A stretch of 64,000 nucleotides of DNA from Tubulanus polymorphus (GCF_964204645.1 NC_134027.1:21874485-21938484); one strand, 5' to 3'. Counted from the first letter of the stretch, positions 49,943-63,106 are shown. A program made the numbers and translations. The notes: generated by a model not told the origin, from the sequence alone.

Positions 49943-51250
49943 CTCTAGAGTGAATCAACAAAATACAGAAATGGACAAAATGATCCTTAACCTTGCTTTC
50001 CCATCTTGTCGGTTAAGACTGGTTGGAAGATTGTTTGACTGAACCGGAACCGAAAATTCCAATTATGTACTTCGATTTAAACAAACAATTCTGTAAACTC
50101 GACCACCGATCACACAACTAAACCTGCATTTCGATTTGCGATTTAAAAGTCAAACCCCCTGTTTCACTCCCGATAGGTTTGGTGGATTTGTAAGGGACAC
50201 TAAATATACCAATTAGATAGATAACAGGAACAATCGCTATTTCAAGACAAAAAAGAATGAATGTTATCGTATTGCCTATATCATAGATAACATTCATCTA
50301 TTGTTTAATAAGATATACATTAGCGTAACAATCTGTTTTTCTTGTATTGGTCAAGTGAGATACAGTTTAATTATCAGTGGCCAGGGGGTAGCCTGGATTG
50401 TAAATTTTATTAACATTGAGCGCGAAAATACACGAATCTTAGATATCATTTCATTATCACATTTAAACATATCAAAAACAGTTAGTAATTGATCTAGATT
50501 CGTAAAATCGTCCAGCAAATCTATGATTAAAAATGATAGTTAGACCAAAAAAGTGTAGGCCTAGACGCCCTGAATGGTAGCTTTGGGAACGTCCCCCTCC
50601 CCGTTAAAAACGGAAAATACTCAGTTTCCATCATGATAATTGAATCGAATGTCAAATATATTCGAATCGATGTTTTTGAATCCATGTTCAAAACCTATAT
50701 GTTCATCAAAGCTTTAAATTAAACTCATTTTAGTTTTCCATGTTTCTATGTTCTATTATTATTTATGATGTAAAGTCAATGAGCATATTTCATATGGATT
50801 TTATGCTGAATAGATTATCAATAACTATCATCATCCTTACTTCTATTCGAAATAACTGCGTATTCCCTATTCTTTTTCGAGTAATTCTTTTTACCTTAAT
50901 CGAAAACGCGCGAAAATGCTTCTGTGACTGTGTACTGCTTCTCGGCTATTGGTCGTTTGAATAAAACTGTGAACTTGAATAAGAACAGACACTGCCTTAT
51001 ATAACGATTAATGATAGATATTTTTTCAAAGCTGAATAACTATACGGACCTCTACCAGTTTTCTTCGAAGAAAGACATAAAATTATGATTATTTCAGACT
51101 TTATATGCAGCTATTGAAAAAAATACTTTGAAATTGATTTTCACCCGGTCACGTCTCACTAAAAACAGGTTTCTAGGTTCATATATGTCATTTCTCAAAA
51201 GAGATTACATTTAACGATGTATTATATACAATTAGTCCATATCTAGAATG
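49943..51250 (-). promoter_or_regulatory. 5' flank of copy A, conserved with copy B
   Basis: About 1.2 kb upstream of the start codon aligns with 59518-60750 before copy B. It includes repeat R and the block AGACTGGTTGGAAGATTGTT. No TATA box or initiator could be chosen with confidence. Confidence 0.4.
50010..50235 (+). repeat. Dispersed repeat R upstream of copy A
   Basis: Shares the blocks listed for 12024-12365 and lies about 70-290 bp upstream of the copy A start codon. It is therefore present in the likely promoter region. Confidence 0.6.
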
Positions 51251-51761
51251 TTACTACATGACCAAGAAATGACGATCTATATGTAGGTTATCCGTCAAAT
51301 AGAAAAACCTTCCCATTAGGCCTTTCAAAATCACATTGAGCACAGACTTTTGCAAGGGAAAATGAAAGGGCGAAGGGAAAATGAGAAACAAAATGATCCT
51401 TTTTGATATCGCAATTAGAAATGAAGGGGAATTATCTAAAAGTATTTCAAAATTTCTTTTCTGTTATTCCAGCATTTTCCACATGAAATGTTTGAAGGAC
51501 TGTGGGAGAGGAAATTTTACCTTACAAAATAGTTTGATCGAAAAATTACGACGGAAACGTATTTCAGAAAATATTTTTTTTCTTTAAAATTCATATTGAA
51601 ACACATCCGACTGGAAAAAATGTTTGAGAAGGACGTCTTTAATTACGCATATCTCGTTCGTCGAGTTTGAGCTCACAAAAAGCTTGATATTAACCCGTCG
51701 TCCACTTTTTCACGATCAGATTTAAGCCTATTCGACGACCAGCCAACGAAATGAGGACTAC

Positions 51762-51864
51762 CTATTTCATTTGACGCACGAGCTTTCGCTACTTTTGTAG
51801 AGTAGCTTCAGTACTGCGAACTACTATGCATTAGTAGCGAAAGCTCGTGCGTCAAATAAAATAG
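51762..51864. mobile_element. Fold-back element related to 29131-29286
   Basis: 31-bp arms (CTATTT...TTTGACGCACGAGCTTTCGC and inverse) flank a short centre. GTAGCGAAAGCTCGTGCGTC is shared with the other locus. The CTGATGA half is degraded. It lies at the junction between the two duplicated units. Confidence 0.5.
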
Positions 51865-53160
51865 TTAAATAGTTAACCTATAAAGTACTACTCGTTTCGT
51901 TGGAAAATAATTGTAAGAAGGCCAATAGGCTTAAATCTGATCAAATAAAACAGTTAACCTATGAAATACTACTCGGCTCGTTGTATTTATTTTACACCTA
52001 GTTAAAACGGCTCCTCTGCGATTTTTTTTCAATTTTTTCCCAGTATGCCCACAACACAACCAATACGAGACTGGGAATAATTATTATATTGTCATTTCTC
52101 TGATGATGGGGTTTGATAAACTCCGATACTGTCAGACAGTAAACTCTTTGATATAAACTGTAGGCTTTTTACTTGTTAACGCACAATACTGAGATTAATA
52201 TCAGTCTTCTATTATGGGGCTTTGATGACATACATTATTAGGCTTTCATGAATTATATTAATGGGCTATCAGGAAATATATTTTTAAGCTTCAGTTATCA
52301 ACAACAAGTAATGTCAGGACGCTGGATTTCGTGGCCAGTGTCGCTATTATCAGACAAACAACGTTGATGCTTGTGTCATTCATAAACAAGAAATAGAAGT
52401 TATGTAATAAACATATCTGGGTGTGACGCATGAATCCACGTAGGGAAACCTAAAAATGGCGCGGCCATGACCTACGGTTAGCGCAAAAGGTATTTTTAGA
52501 ATGTTGTGATGTGTGTGTAGAAACGTTAACACTCCATACATGGGTCGGTTGAATATTGTTACGTATGAATATGTCAAGATCCGTAAATACCAAACCCTGC
52601 ATGGTAAAGGGCCTGCACACCGTTCTAAACAGTAAACGATATAAAAAGGGAGAGCTAGTCTTTGAAAAAAAGATGGAAAGGCGGGAAAAGATAGAATGTA
52701 TATATCTGGTTATGAGAAAATAAAGATGGATAGATAGACTTAAGAAATCGCTGGAGTTATATACAAAGAGCCTTACAAGCAAATCATGAACTCAGGACAC
52801 TGGTACATAATACGCTACCACAACACTTTTAGTCGCATTATTGATATAAATATAATGATGATTTATTTCTAGCCGATTTGATAGGGTACTTGATATGTTA
52901 CACGTCACTTTCTATCCACATATAAATAGGCTAAATCACAGCATTTTATAGCATATTTTCAAAAAACACGTAAAACAATCGATGCATCAAGATGAATGAT
53001 TTTCGAAATGATGTAGAATGCTCATCCAGCCAAGCTGAAAATGGAATTCAATAGGCATTTAACGCGGTGATGTTTGTATATTGAAAGCCAATCACATTTT
53101 TAGATGAAGTGTATTCATATCCACACTCACTGATTCCACAAAAATGTGTGTTTGAATTAC

Positions 53161-53256
53161 CTTCATGCAGAATTTCATGTCATCTGTATGGAGATCCGAA
53201 GCACCCGTATCTATGTAGCTCGTGTAGAGACACGCCGATCTGTCCTTGTCATCGGG
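53161..53256 (-). other. Exon-like 96-bp segment downstream of copy B
   Basis: Counterpart of 45082-45177, with acceptor gtttcag and donor AAG|gtaatt and the same 96-bp length. It reads PDDKDRSACLYTSYIDTGAS and ends MKFCMK. Loop-like residues seen in the copy A segment are partly lost. Confidence 0.25.
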
Positions 53257-53536
53257 CTGAAACGAAACGTCATTCAACGTAAGTTGCTTTTGGGAGCTCG
53301 ACGCATCCAGCTAACCACCCTCGCTTGCCAGGGTTTCATTGCTTCACGCCGAAGTTCACGCCAACACAAACCCTACATTGGTCACCAGTCAATATATGTA
53401 GCAAATCAGGTACGTAGCGAATCCGCCAGTGAAAACCAACGTCTCTGATTGGCTTAATACATAGAATAGTGGCCGTTGAGTGGCAACCTGTCGACCAAGA
53501 AATCTTGGTCGACGTGTGATAATAGGCGGGAGGAAA

Positions 53537-56500
53537 TCAAACCCCGGCAAGCGAGGATGCCCGTCGATCGAAGGAGTTACGGTTACTGACTTTTCTCGAG
53601 AGTGAGCCGATACGGGTTTGCATGGCATCCACGACGGCCGAAATATATTCGAAAAGAGACGTCGGGTTTGAAGCATCCACTTCCGATCCCAATATCAACT
53701 TGTCCACACTGAAACCACGATCCCTGATGAACGACATTACCTCCGCATGCGAGACCTAAAAATTTAATTTCATCAAGATTAACCGACATTGGTTCTTCTG
53801 AACTATGGCCCGAGCAATTCATAATCGTTAAAGAACTCATTGACAATTTGTGAGCACGAGCTAAACATCAGCAGGAACTAGGCCTATCTACGTATTGGTC
53901 CGATGTATACCTGGTTGTTAGAATTCCGATCCAAAGCTTTCAACATTTTATCACATTGACTTCGGTCCTCGTTAAACAGTAAGCGAAAGTCTTCATCTGA
54001 CAGCAGGTCCTTCTTAAAAAGTCAATCAGCCATCATATTATCGTCACTAATAGGCCTGTATACATATAAACTTCAGTGTATTGTGCGTGATCAAAAATAC
54101 ATAGTATATTTGGTGTGATGTATAGTAACTCGTCGAAAACGATCAAGTTTATTCAATGTCAGGTCGGCTTCCGACCGAAATAACTGCTCAGTACAAACTA
54201 CCAACTAAAGGTATGTCTGTCTGTCTCCTTCTATCTCGACTATGCCTTATACATATTCCCATATAGTAACAAAAACTGCGCATCAAAAACAAAGCTGACA
54301 GACAGTGAGCCGACAAGTTGAGCAACAACATGCCACAAACAAAGACAGTGAGCACATACAACTAATTACCTCCCAAACACGACTGTCTATACAAAACATC
54401 AAGTTGCTATAAATGCAACGAACATCTTACATTTTGAAAGACGGTTTTCAGTTCGTCCGCATCGATCAATCCGTCATTATTTTTATCAAACGTATTTAGA
54501 TTCTTGATAACCCGTCTAATCGCCCCGGCTAATTTGACTTTCTTCGCATACTCGGTTTCCTGAGACTTTGTCTGCAAACTACGTTTTCTGGAAAAAGTAA
54601 ATTACTACCACAAAATGACAGCTTTAGATGGGTGCTTGTCATGTGCTTAACCAAAACTAGATTAGAAAAATAAGCGTAGTCTAGTCAGTAAACGTAATCT
54701 ATTTTGCCCCATTCGTTCAGTTAATTCGGGATTTAGTAATGAACTGCATCTGACTTATTTAAAACTAGAGAAATCAATTTGTTAAACGCTAACTATATCC
54801 TGAAACATTGTGCAATAGTTTGAATGAAAACAATGGATAATTCTAACATTTTGACTGAACAATTTGCCTTGTGTCTGTCTTACCGTGCATGTTTTGTATC
54901 AGGAAACTTTGGCCACTCATATTTCCATTTATCAAAGAAATCACCTTTGCCGGGGTCTTCCTGGTTCATGTCAAACTAGTTAATCAATTAATAACTAAAT
55001 GATTTATTCAAATGTTCAATCGGCGTATTCATTTAGTAACCAAACGTTTTCCACTTGCAGAATATTTACCACAAGTAGTCCAAATGTTTTTTTATTGACG
55101 GTGCCAAATGGTTCTATATTCTTGTCAAACATCGTGAAGTAATCTTTGTCGGGATCCATACTCAAATACCAGCCTAAATAAAGCGACAATTACACCGTTA
55201 CCTAAGTCATTTAGTGTGAAGTTTTCATAATGTCATATTTCTTAGCCTCTCCTTAATTTCAATAGGCAGAAGTGTTATAGATTACGTACCGTCGAATGCG
55301 CTGATAGGAAAATTGTGCAGCAGACCACCGTCCATGTAATAAGATCCTCGGAAAAACGACGGTTTGATAAGAGCTGGAAAGGACAATGATTTTAGATAGG
55401 CTGTGAAGTTATTAAACATCGAACGCTCACTGACAAAGTTCCGCCCATGTCGACCTTAAGGTTATTTGAGCATCGATTTAAAAACTTTTAATCATTGGTA
55501 ACACCACCGACTCATTAGTTAGTGCACATGCTTCCAAACTTAGTTGATTTTGAAGCAAAATTATTGGAAGTAGAAGCAAAATGTTCATCTTAAATACAAG
55601 TTGTGAAATTGCTTCTTTTTGCATCTCATTTTCGTTGCAAAATCTTCTGCCTGAGTACTCCAGGACCCGACATATGCTTGGCTACCAATAAGTTCCACTT
55701 TCTAGAAAAAAAGTTCCACTTCCATGAACATAGTACCATCCCCATGATAATTGACACCCCCCCCCCTCCCATGGCTGGCTAAAGGCCTGACTACTAAGGC
55801 CAACTTCGGTTATCGGAGTTAGTCTAACCAACCGAAACCGAATGTCAGATAGTCGGAACTATGGTCCGGAAATGGTCGACCACGCGATTGAGCGCGGTTG
55901 CTGCAGTTCCGAACTACCTCCAAGATGGCCGACACTGTTAAATACGTTACGACTGAACTATAGTGCGTCCCGATCGGTTATTAGTTCCGACCACTAGTCG
56001 ACTAGCTTCGAACACCGAAGTTCGCCAATGTAGCTGCTAACCGCGAAACGAAATATGAAGTGCGAGAAGTTTCCATAAAGATCATCTATTGATTCGACGT
56101 TTCAACTATAACCTTAGTCATCTTTGATAATTTTTGCCTACTAAAGGGTTTCTCTTTCATGAAATATGAAATATCGTTCCGAGTTTTCCATCCTCCCCCA
56201 GCAGGGATTTGAACCTGATGGCATCGAGATTGCCACGGTACGAAACCCTGCCACACTAGCCTGCCACACTTCACACGCAGCTTAGATGATGTCATTAACA
56301 GCCAATCAGATATCCCGTTTTATTTTTGCCCGGGTTTTCCCATTGATAGTTCTTCCGTGAAATTTACCTCGGCGATTAAACAACAAGCAATCTGATTGGT
56401 GCCGCAAGTGTTCGTGCGGCAAAGCTGCGTATGTACCTGCGCGCCCGGTCTACTGTGGCAGGGGTTCGTGCCGTGGCTGAGTGTAGCGATGTCATCAGGT

Positions 56501-59500
56501 TCGAATCCCTGCCGTGGGAGGATGCGAGTTTCCATTCAACGGCTATTTCATTGCAGCGCACTGGTGTCGTTCCGAGTATCAGCGCTGTTCTCTATTCGTG
56601 AATTTCAGACTCAGTGGTGTTACCGTTTTATTTTGAAATGGTTTATTGTATCAATTCTTTTGTACTAACTTACGTGGAAGTGAACAAGATACGATTGCGG
56701 CGTATGCGATGGACACGTGCGGCGTCGTCTTTACGTGGAAATATTCCGGAGTTTGGTGAGTTAGATTCGTAACTACTATGCACAATTCTACACCGAATTT
56801 TTTATACAACTGAAAGCATATAAAATACGAAGTTACTATTCTGCCCATCATTTAAACCGTTCCAATGCTAAGTGATTCACCAGCCCTCTTTTTATGTTAG
56901 AATTGGTCTCACAATAAAACCGGACTATGAATATGTAAAAAAATTTCGGGTTAATTGATACATAGGCTATTAACACGTAAAGGAAATATTACTCAAAGAC
57001 AAAAGCACGCGTCCCATTTGTTCTGACATTTACCACCTAGAACTAACACCACAATATTCGAAAATCATGCGTCTTCCTAGCGTGACGAATTTTTCTAAAC
57101 TGTAACTGTGCCTGATAGTTGCAGCCGAGAGAAATGAAATAAACACCACCAGAAGATAGAAATTGTCACCTTTCTGACAATACATAACTTTTGATTTGTG
57201 TGGCAAAAGGGGGACGGACGAAAATTAATCGCGCTAAAGTTTTAAGTGTAAAAGAAAATCTGTCCAACAATGCGGCTCCAAATGGCGCTGGTAATTCCCA
57301 ATTAGATATTCTTATGATTTTTTTTCATGGGAAAAAAAATTCGAGAAAAGTTATCGCATTTTCTGTTTCGTGGTTTTCGTCTTTTTACCTGTTCGAATGT
57401 AGTTTTTCGATCTCCGGTCTTCTGTTCGACAATCGCCTCTAACACGTTGACACCTCGTTTCCCGTGGAGCCAGCCCCAGTTTTTTATGATGTTCACGAGC
57501 AACGCAATTCTAGGAGCATCTGAAAGGTAAACAAAGAAATAAGCAGATGACGAATTGAATCAAGGTTCCAGAATTGAATTCATATACTATACCAATGTCT
57601 ATTTCAACTTGACTTTAGAGCACATCGGTTGGCCTAGCTCGATCATTTTGGTGATACAGGTCTTAAAAGGACCGGCAGTTGATCTAAAACAGCGATTATC
57701 AACTCATTTTTCACTATTTCGTGAATGAAATCATTAGCAACGACAACGAGAGAAATCCCACAATAAATTCAGCAAGAACGAGAAACTCGAATAGAAGAGT
57801 ATATATATTTGCGCAACGTTTCGGCTAAAGACTATTAGCCATCATCAGGCGTACTGATAATTCATAATCGTTGTTTTAGACTAACTGCCAGTTGATTCCG
57901 ATCCTATCAAGTCATATATCAGATATGTATACCGCCAAAACTGACCGAGCTAGACCACCCGATATGCTCTAAAGTAAAGTTGAAATAGACATTAGACAGA
58001 TCCTATTTACGGAGGTTACTATGATTAGTTTTGAAAGTCGCTTTGAGACCGGCCGAGTTTCAAAAGCTAACGTACCTTGCATGAAATCCGAATTGAACAA
58101 AAAATGTTCAATTATTTCTTCAGGGGTCATACCAATTGAACACATCATGGCCATCACCGACCCGACACTCGCTCCCGCAAAACGCTTTACATTTTTCAGG
58201 ACTTCCATATCGCGCAGTGCCTGTAACGAATCACTCAACGTTGTATCTAGATAACTAGGTTATCACGGGTTAATATTGGGTGGGATGTTTCGTGTTGATG
58301 TGACAATCATTTAGTCCTAGATATCATTTGGAAGGGTTTAAGCGTCGTTAAAAATGTTATAAGGAATAATTATAAGGAGGCATTCAATTTACGTGGTAAA
58401 AGAAAATCATCACAAAATGAAATACAAAACATCATCAGCCATTTTTAGAAGATGTCTCGCTCTGTGAGGAAATAAGTGAAACTATAGCCTACCATTGGCA
58501 ATTCAGTGAGGAAGTTCATGAACTATTTTTGTTATTACTGTAATTCTGATATGTTTATGTCTCCCCATCAACCAACCCGTCGAAGACGGATATCCTGCTA
58601 ATTCGATATACGTCAAAAGAAACCACATGGAAAAGACTAACGTCGTTCGGATGGAGCCTCGCAAGCCCATAGCGCGAAGAAGGTGGGTGTGTTTTTGATT
58701 TGGTTAGAACCGAAAGCGAGTCTCTAGCTATCCCACAGGAAGATTTTGAAAATTTGATGCTCAGATATAATATGCCGCTTAGGATCGATTTCCATTGATA
58801 TAACAAAGGTTTATTCAAGTGAAATACATGTAGTAGATATATCGTTTCTGCTTAATATTTCCTTTTGAATTGAAAATGAGCGGAAATAAGTTTTCTCATG
58901 CCCGAATACCCAACGCCACTACGGGACTGCTTGGATAAGGATACCTAGCCGTGGTAAATGATATTGAACCTACAGTTGATGATATCTTACATTATGATTC
59001 TAACGGTTTCGAGATTAATCTAAATCACCGATTCAGAGAAACCATAATGAGAAAATGATAGTAAGGATACCTTGCATTTTCTTAATTTTGAATTAGTTTC
59101 GATGTTAGGCACAGGCCAGCAGCAGTCTTCTAATGATTTTAAAATTTTTTGATGACCCTTTTAGATTAAGTAATGCGATAGGGAAACGCGACGAAACACG
59201 ATTCTGTCTCCTTTTTCCGTGCATCCCCGTCATGTGTGTCGGCTTTAGAGATGCTTAAGAAATGTGAATCGCGATAGTTATATATTTTGAGTTATAAGGC
59301 TACAGCATTATTTAGTATTATACTTCTCAATATGAAATATCGTTACCAGCAGTGCGCCGCAATACGCCATCCCTTTAGTGCCACCTCCTTCAAACACTAG
59401 ATTCTCGATGTCGTATTTTCGACCGATGAATTTCTTGAAAATGGCATCGTCCCTGATGTAGTCGACTGCTTCTTGCACGCGTAACTTACGCGACTGTAAA

Positions 59501-59517
59501 GACGCGCCGCTTCCCAT
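53537..59517 (-). CDS. Patatin-like phospholipase with C-terminal EF-hands, copy B
   Basis: Ten exons: 59517-59347, 58220-58076, 57519-57389, 56809-56674, 55373-55290, 55173-55070, 54975-54884, 54587-54431, 54012-53911 and 53755-53537. Each has exactly the length and phase of its partner in copy A, again 446 residues. MGSGAS keeps Gly2 and Ser6 for myristoylation. An in-frame ATG seven codons upstream exists only in this copy and is replaced by a stop context in copy A, so the MGSGAS start is preferred. The catalytic motifs are GGGTKG, GASVG and DGGLLHNFPI, a more canonical patatin signature than copy A. EF-hand 1 (DKNNDGLIDADE) has the usual Gly at loop position 6; EF-hand 2 is identical to copy A. 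Exon 1 differs at 5 of 57 residues. No frame breaks were seen, so both genes look functional. Confidence 0.85.
55799..56026. mobile_element. GGCGAACWTCGGTT MITE, copy 3
   Basis: Inverted ends CCAACTTCGGTTATCGGAGT and CGAACACCGAAGTTCGCC, 228 bp. It sits in copy B intron 4 next to the fold-back element and is absent at the matching site in copy A. Confidence 0.6.
56184..56535. mobile_element. Fold-back/SINE-like element with tRNA promoter-like ends, copy 4
   Basis: The right end has an A-box-like TGGCTGAGTGTAGC and a perfect B box, GGTTCGAATCC. The left end carries an inverted version (GGGATTTGAACCTGATGGCA). Arms are about 90 bp. It sits in intron 4 of patatin copy B and is absent from copy A. 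Confidence 0.55.
57803..57850 (-). ncRNA. Hammerhead-like motif, Penelope-type, in copy B intron 2
   Basis: On the minus strand: CTGATGA (57848-57842), a perfect GGCTAA/TTAGCC stem, then CGAAAC and GTTGCGC. This matches the two conserved core strands with a well-formed stem II. I cannot identify a proper cleavage triplet, so activity is doubtful. Copy A lacks this insert. Confidence 0.4.
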
Positions 59518-59579
59518 ATCTCTAAAGTGAATCAACAAAATACAGAAATGGACAAAATGATCTTCAACGTTGTTAATGC

Positions 59580-59840
59580 AATTTTGTCGGTTGAGACTGG
59601 TTGGAAGATTGTTTGACTGAACCGGAGCCGAAATTTCCCAATTATGTACTTCGATTTTAACAATTCTGTAAATTCAAACGCCGATCACATAGCTATATCT
59701 GTACTTCGATTTCCAATTTCAAAATCAAGCCCCCTGTTTCGATCCCGGCAGGTGTGTTTGGTTTGCAAGGGACACTAAATCAAAACAAATCAAACGAAAT
59801 CTACCAATTAGATAAATAACAGGGACACTATTTTATCACC
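59580..59840 (+). repeat. Dispersed repeat R upstream of copy B
   Basis: Same repeat at the equivalent position before copy B, so it was present before the segmental duplication. It contains TTTCGATCCCGGCAGG, which loosely recalls a pol III B box. Confidence 0.6.
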
Positions 59841-61765
59841 ATTTTAAGGCAAAAAAGAATGAATGTTATCCTATTGCCTTTATTTTAGATGAAAGGTATA
59901 TAACATTTATTGTTTTATGACAGGTACATTAGCGTAACAATTTTTTTTTTCTTGCATTGTGTCAGTCAGATACAGCTGAATTATTAGTGGTCAGGGGGTA
60001 GCCTGGATCGTAAATGTTATTATGAAATTAAGCACGAAAATTCATGAATCTTACGTATAATATTATACCTATCATTTCTAATACCACATTTACAAATATA
60101 AAAAACAGATTAATCGATTTAGACTAGTAAGCTCGTCCAGCAAGTTTAAAGATTTGAAAATGATAGTTGGACAAAAAAGTGGAGGCCTTGGCCTATAAAT
60201 GCTATCTAGCTTTACCATGCGTGGTAGCTTTGGGAATGTCCTCTTCGTTAAAAACCGCGGAAAAAAGTCAGTTTCCATCATTACTTTCTTACAATTCGAA
60301 ATATCTACGTATTCCATATTTTTTGCGAGTATTTATCTCAATTTTGTTCTTGATTATAAACACGCGTAAAAACTTACTTTAACTGTGTAGTGTTTCTCGG
60401 CAACTGTTCGTTTGATGGAAAAATGTGAAAATATGTATAAATATTTTTATGCTACAAACAGGCGCAGTGCCTGATATAGCGAATACTGATAGCCTTTTTT
60501 TTAAAAACTGGATTTAGTAATACGGATCTTGACCCCCTTTTCTTCGAATAAGAACGTAAAACTATGAATATTTCACACTTGATATGCAGCTATGAACATA
60601 AATCCTTTGAAATTGAGTTCATCGGGTTACGCGCCGTTAAAAACTGGTTTCTCAGTACAGATATGTCATTTCTGAAAAGAAATTGCGGATTCAAGGTTGT
60701 AATATATATTACAAGTCATATATCTATAGAAGGCCTACTTTTCCTGGCGTAGCGCTATGGTTTACTGCAGTGGAATATCTTTAAGAATACTTGCAGCTAA
60801 ATTCTTTTGATTTTCGAATTAAAAAACAGAAATACGTACGATTTTCTAATAAGGAAATGAGATATATATTCGATATATGAATGACAAAATGAGGATACGT
60901 TAGATTTATCAACTCATTAGTAGAGATAATCAAAAGAACTTTATTAATTCGAAAAGATGGCCCCAGGACGGCAGTGTTTCATGCTTCGAAATGTGTTTAT
61001 TACGTAATGAAAAATGTTTAGATTTTTTAACTGTATCTCGTCGGCAAATGGGAAAAAATATTTTCTATTACAAGTTATATCTGTTGAAAAAATACCTGAA
61101 TCTTTTTTCTTAATTCATAAATCAGAAACAAATTTTTTCACATGTCCCTAAGACGCTTCCATATGTTTATGGTGATCCACTCGATCAGCAATGGTATTTA
61201 CCATATTGATTTACTAAGGAAATGAGACATAGGGACCGAATATTTTCAACGTTTTAACGAATTTTTCGTATCATCGTATTCGTATTATACTGGTCTTTGC
61301 TAGCGAATTTAGGTAAAAATGTCCCGGGAAATATTGTTCCCGGAAAAAATATCCTAGGAAAAAATGTCCCATTATGCAGAAAAAAAATGTTCTAGTCTAT
61401 CATTACTAATTTAGTAAATTTCCTATCGAAATAACACCAGGGAACATATTTGGTAATCGTGTAAGTTGCACACTAACCATAAGAAATAATTCATTGAGTG
61501 AACTCAAACATAATACTTCAAATTTAAGAAGATTTCTAAATTTATAATACAGATAATTAAATCAAAGTAGAGCCATTTTTGTTATCAAATGTTGAAATTG
61601 TAATTAAAATGTATTACCAAGTTTGTTATGTGGTGTTATTATGATGTGAAATTAACTACGTTACCAAGTAAGTAATTCGGTGCCTGATTCGGACCATACT
61701 AAAAAATTTTTTTGTACGGCTGAAGCACCGATAAAAATTTTTTCACATTGGCCCGTTATTTGGTT

Positions 61766-61840
61766 TTCTCGCGCGAGAACTCAAAACTTTTGGTTTTCTC
61801 GAGCGAGAAGACAAAACATTTTGGTTTTCTCGCGCGAGAA
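61766..61840. promoter_or_regulatory. Triplicate TTCTCGCGCGAGAA palindrome
   Basis: Palindromes at 61766-61779, 61796-61809 (one base off) and 61827-61840, spaced 30 and 31 bp and each preceded by TTGGT. They resemble a palindromic CGCG promoter motif, but no gene start is evident beside them. Confidence 0.3.
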
Positions 61841-63014
61841 TGTGGTGTACCGTGCCAGAAAACAGTAAAGTATCAAACATTTGCATTAACAGCGCATTAA
61901 CAATGTTCTGGTGTGGAGAATGTTGTTAATATCCCGATGAATCTGAGGTACATGTACAAAATAGGAAAATCGATCTGTAGTATTTTCATTTCAGTAAAAT
62001 AATACGCGCGTTACTCTCGCGTTTTTGATACCGCGAAGTTTCGCCAGTGAACAGCCTGGTCCGTTTCAATATTCTGCAATCATTGATTTCTTTTTATTAC
62101 AATTACAATTAGTTTATTCCTCCGCAAATAATGTGCACAGAAAACAAAACAAGAAAGCTACTTGGGATTAGATTGAAACCTTAGAAAATAACACAAATTG
62201 TCGACAAAGATAATGAAATATAAATCATATAATATTTCAGTTCAATAAAGTAATTACGATTTGAACATATCGATAATTGAATTGAATTGTCCGGCAACCA
62301 GTCTCACCCCGATATATTGATGACGTAAATGCAACATCTTATAAAAGTAATTGCTAAGATTTATCATAGATAATTGTTAAAATAAAGGCTACGAAATATA
62401 TTACAAAATAATCACAGTTGTTATTGCTATTTTGAAACGCCAATATTGAAAACGCATAGTGCATGTCGACTTACACAGAACATCTTTTTAGGTGTCAATG
62501 TATGTATACATTAATGTAACGATTTAATTCAAACAAACTAGTCTCCATATTCGTCATAAGAACAAAATGGAGAGCGAAAATAGTTACTACTGAAAAGTGT
62601 TAGGACAGTCTACCCGCCATTAGAATACGACTCAATAAGTGTAAGTAATGATTGGTTAGATTATCATGCGGTATTTCAGTAACCACACCTCTGTTCAATG
62701 ACGAATCGATCAGGAATTAATGAATGCCTTCGCGAAGCACCCTATGACAGGCCCTGTTGATATTTGAACGTGTATAGAAACCGTTGTCAACATCGCTGTC
62801 ATGAGAACGAAAACATATTTTGCTTGGGTACATTTTCTGAAATGGAAACCGTATAATCAGCTTGCGTAAAACTTACTTATTTCCTAGGCGTGTGTATTGA
62901 TGAAAAAGTTTGGCGGAAGGAGCATATCAATCTATACTAAGAGGCTAACGGCGAAACTTTGTCACGAATTGTGCGCTTTGGATTAATAAGTTTTTGGTAC
63001 CAAATGAAAGATTT

Positions 63015-63106
63015 ACGTACGTACGTACATACGTACGTACATACATACATACATACATACATACATACATACATACATACGACGAAATAATAATAATAAT
63101 AATAAT
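63015..63106. repeat. (ACGT/ACAT)n tetranucleotide and (ATA)n repeats
   Basis: ACGTACGTACGTACAT units shade into ACATACAT to 63080, then GACGA and an AAT triplet run to 63106. Confidence 0.9.

Larger units (their letters stand above)
44165..60750. repeat. Tandem segmental duplication holding the two patatin/EF-hand genes
   Basis: Unit A spans about 44165-51250 and unit B about 52000-60750, in direct orientation. Similarity covers all ten exons, parts of every intron, at least 0.6 kb of 3' flank (for example the AACAATCGATGCATCAAG block at about 44890 and 52975) and about 1.2 kb of 5' flank. The units differ in length mainly through separate transposon insertions. Boundaries are approximate, judged by eye. 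Confidence 0.85.

Noticed and set aside
56471-56525. Possible tRNA gene (A and B boxes)
   Set aside because: No acceptor stem or cloverleaf can be formed; it is the arm of a repetitive element.
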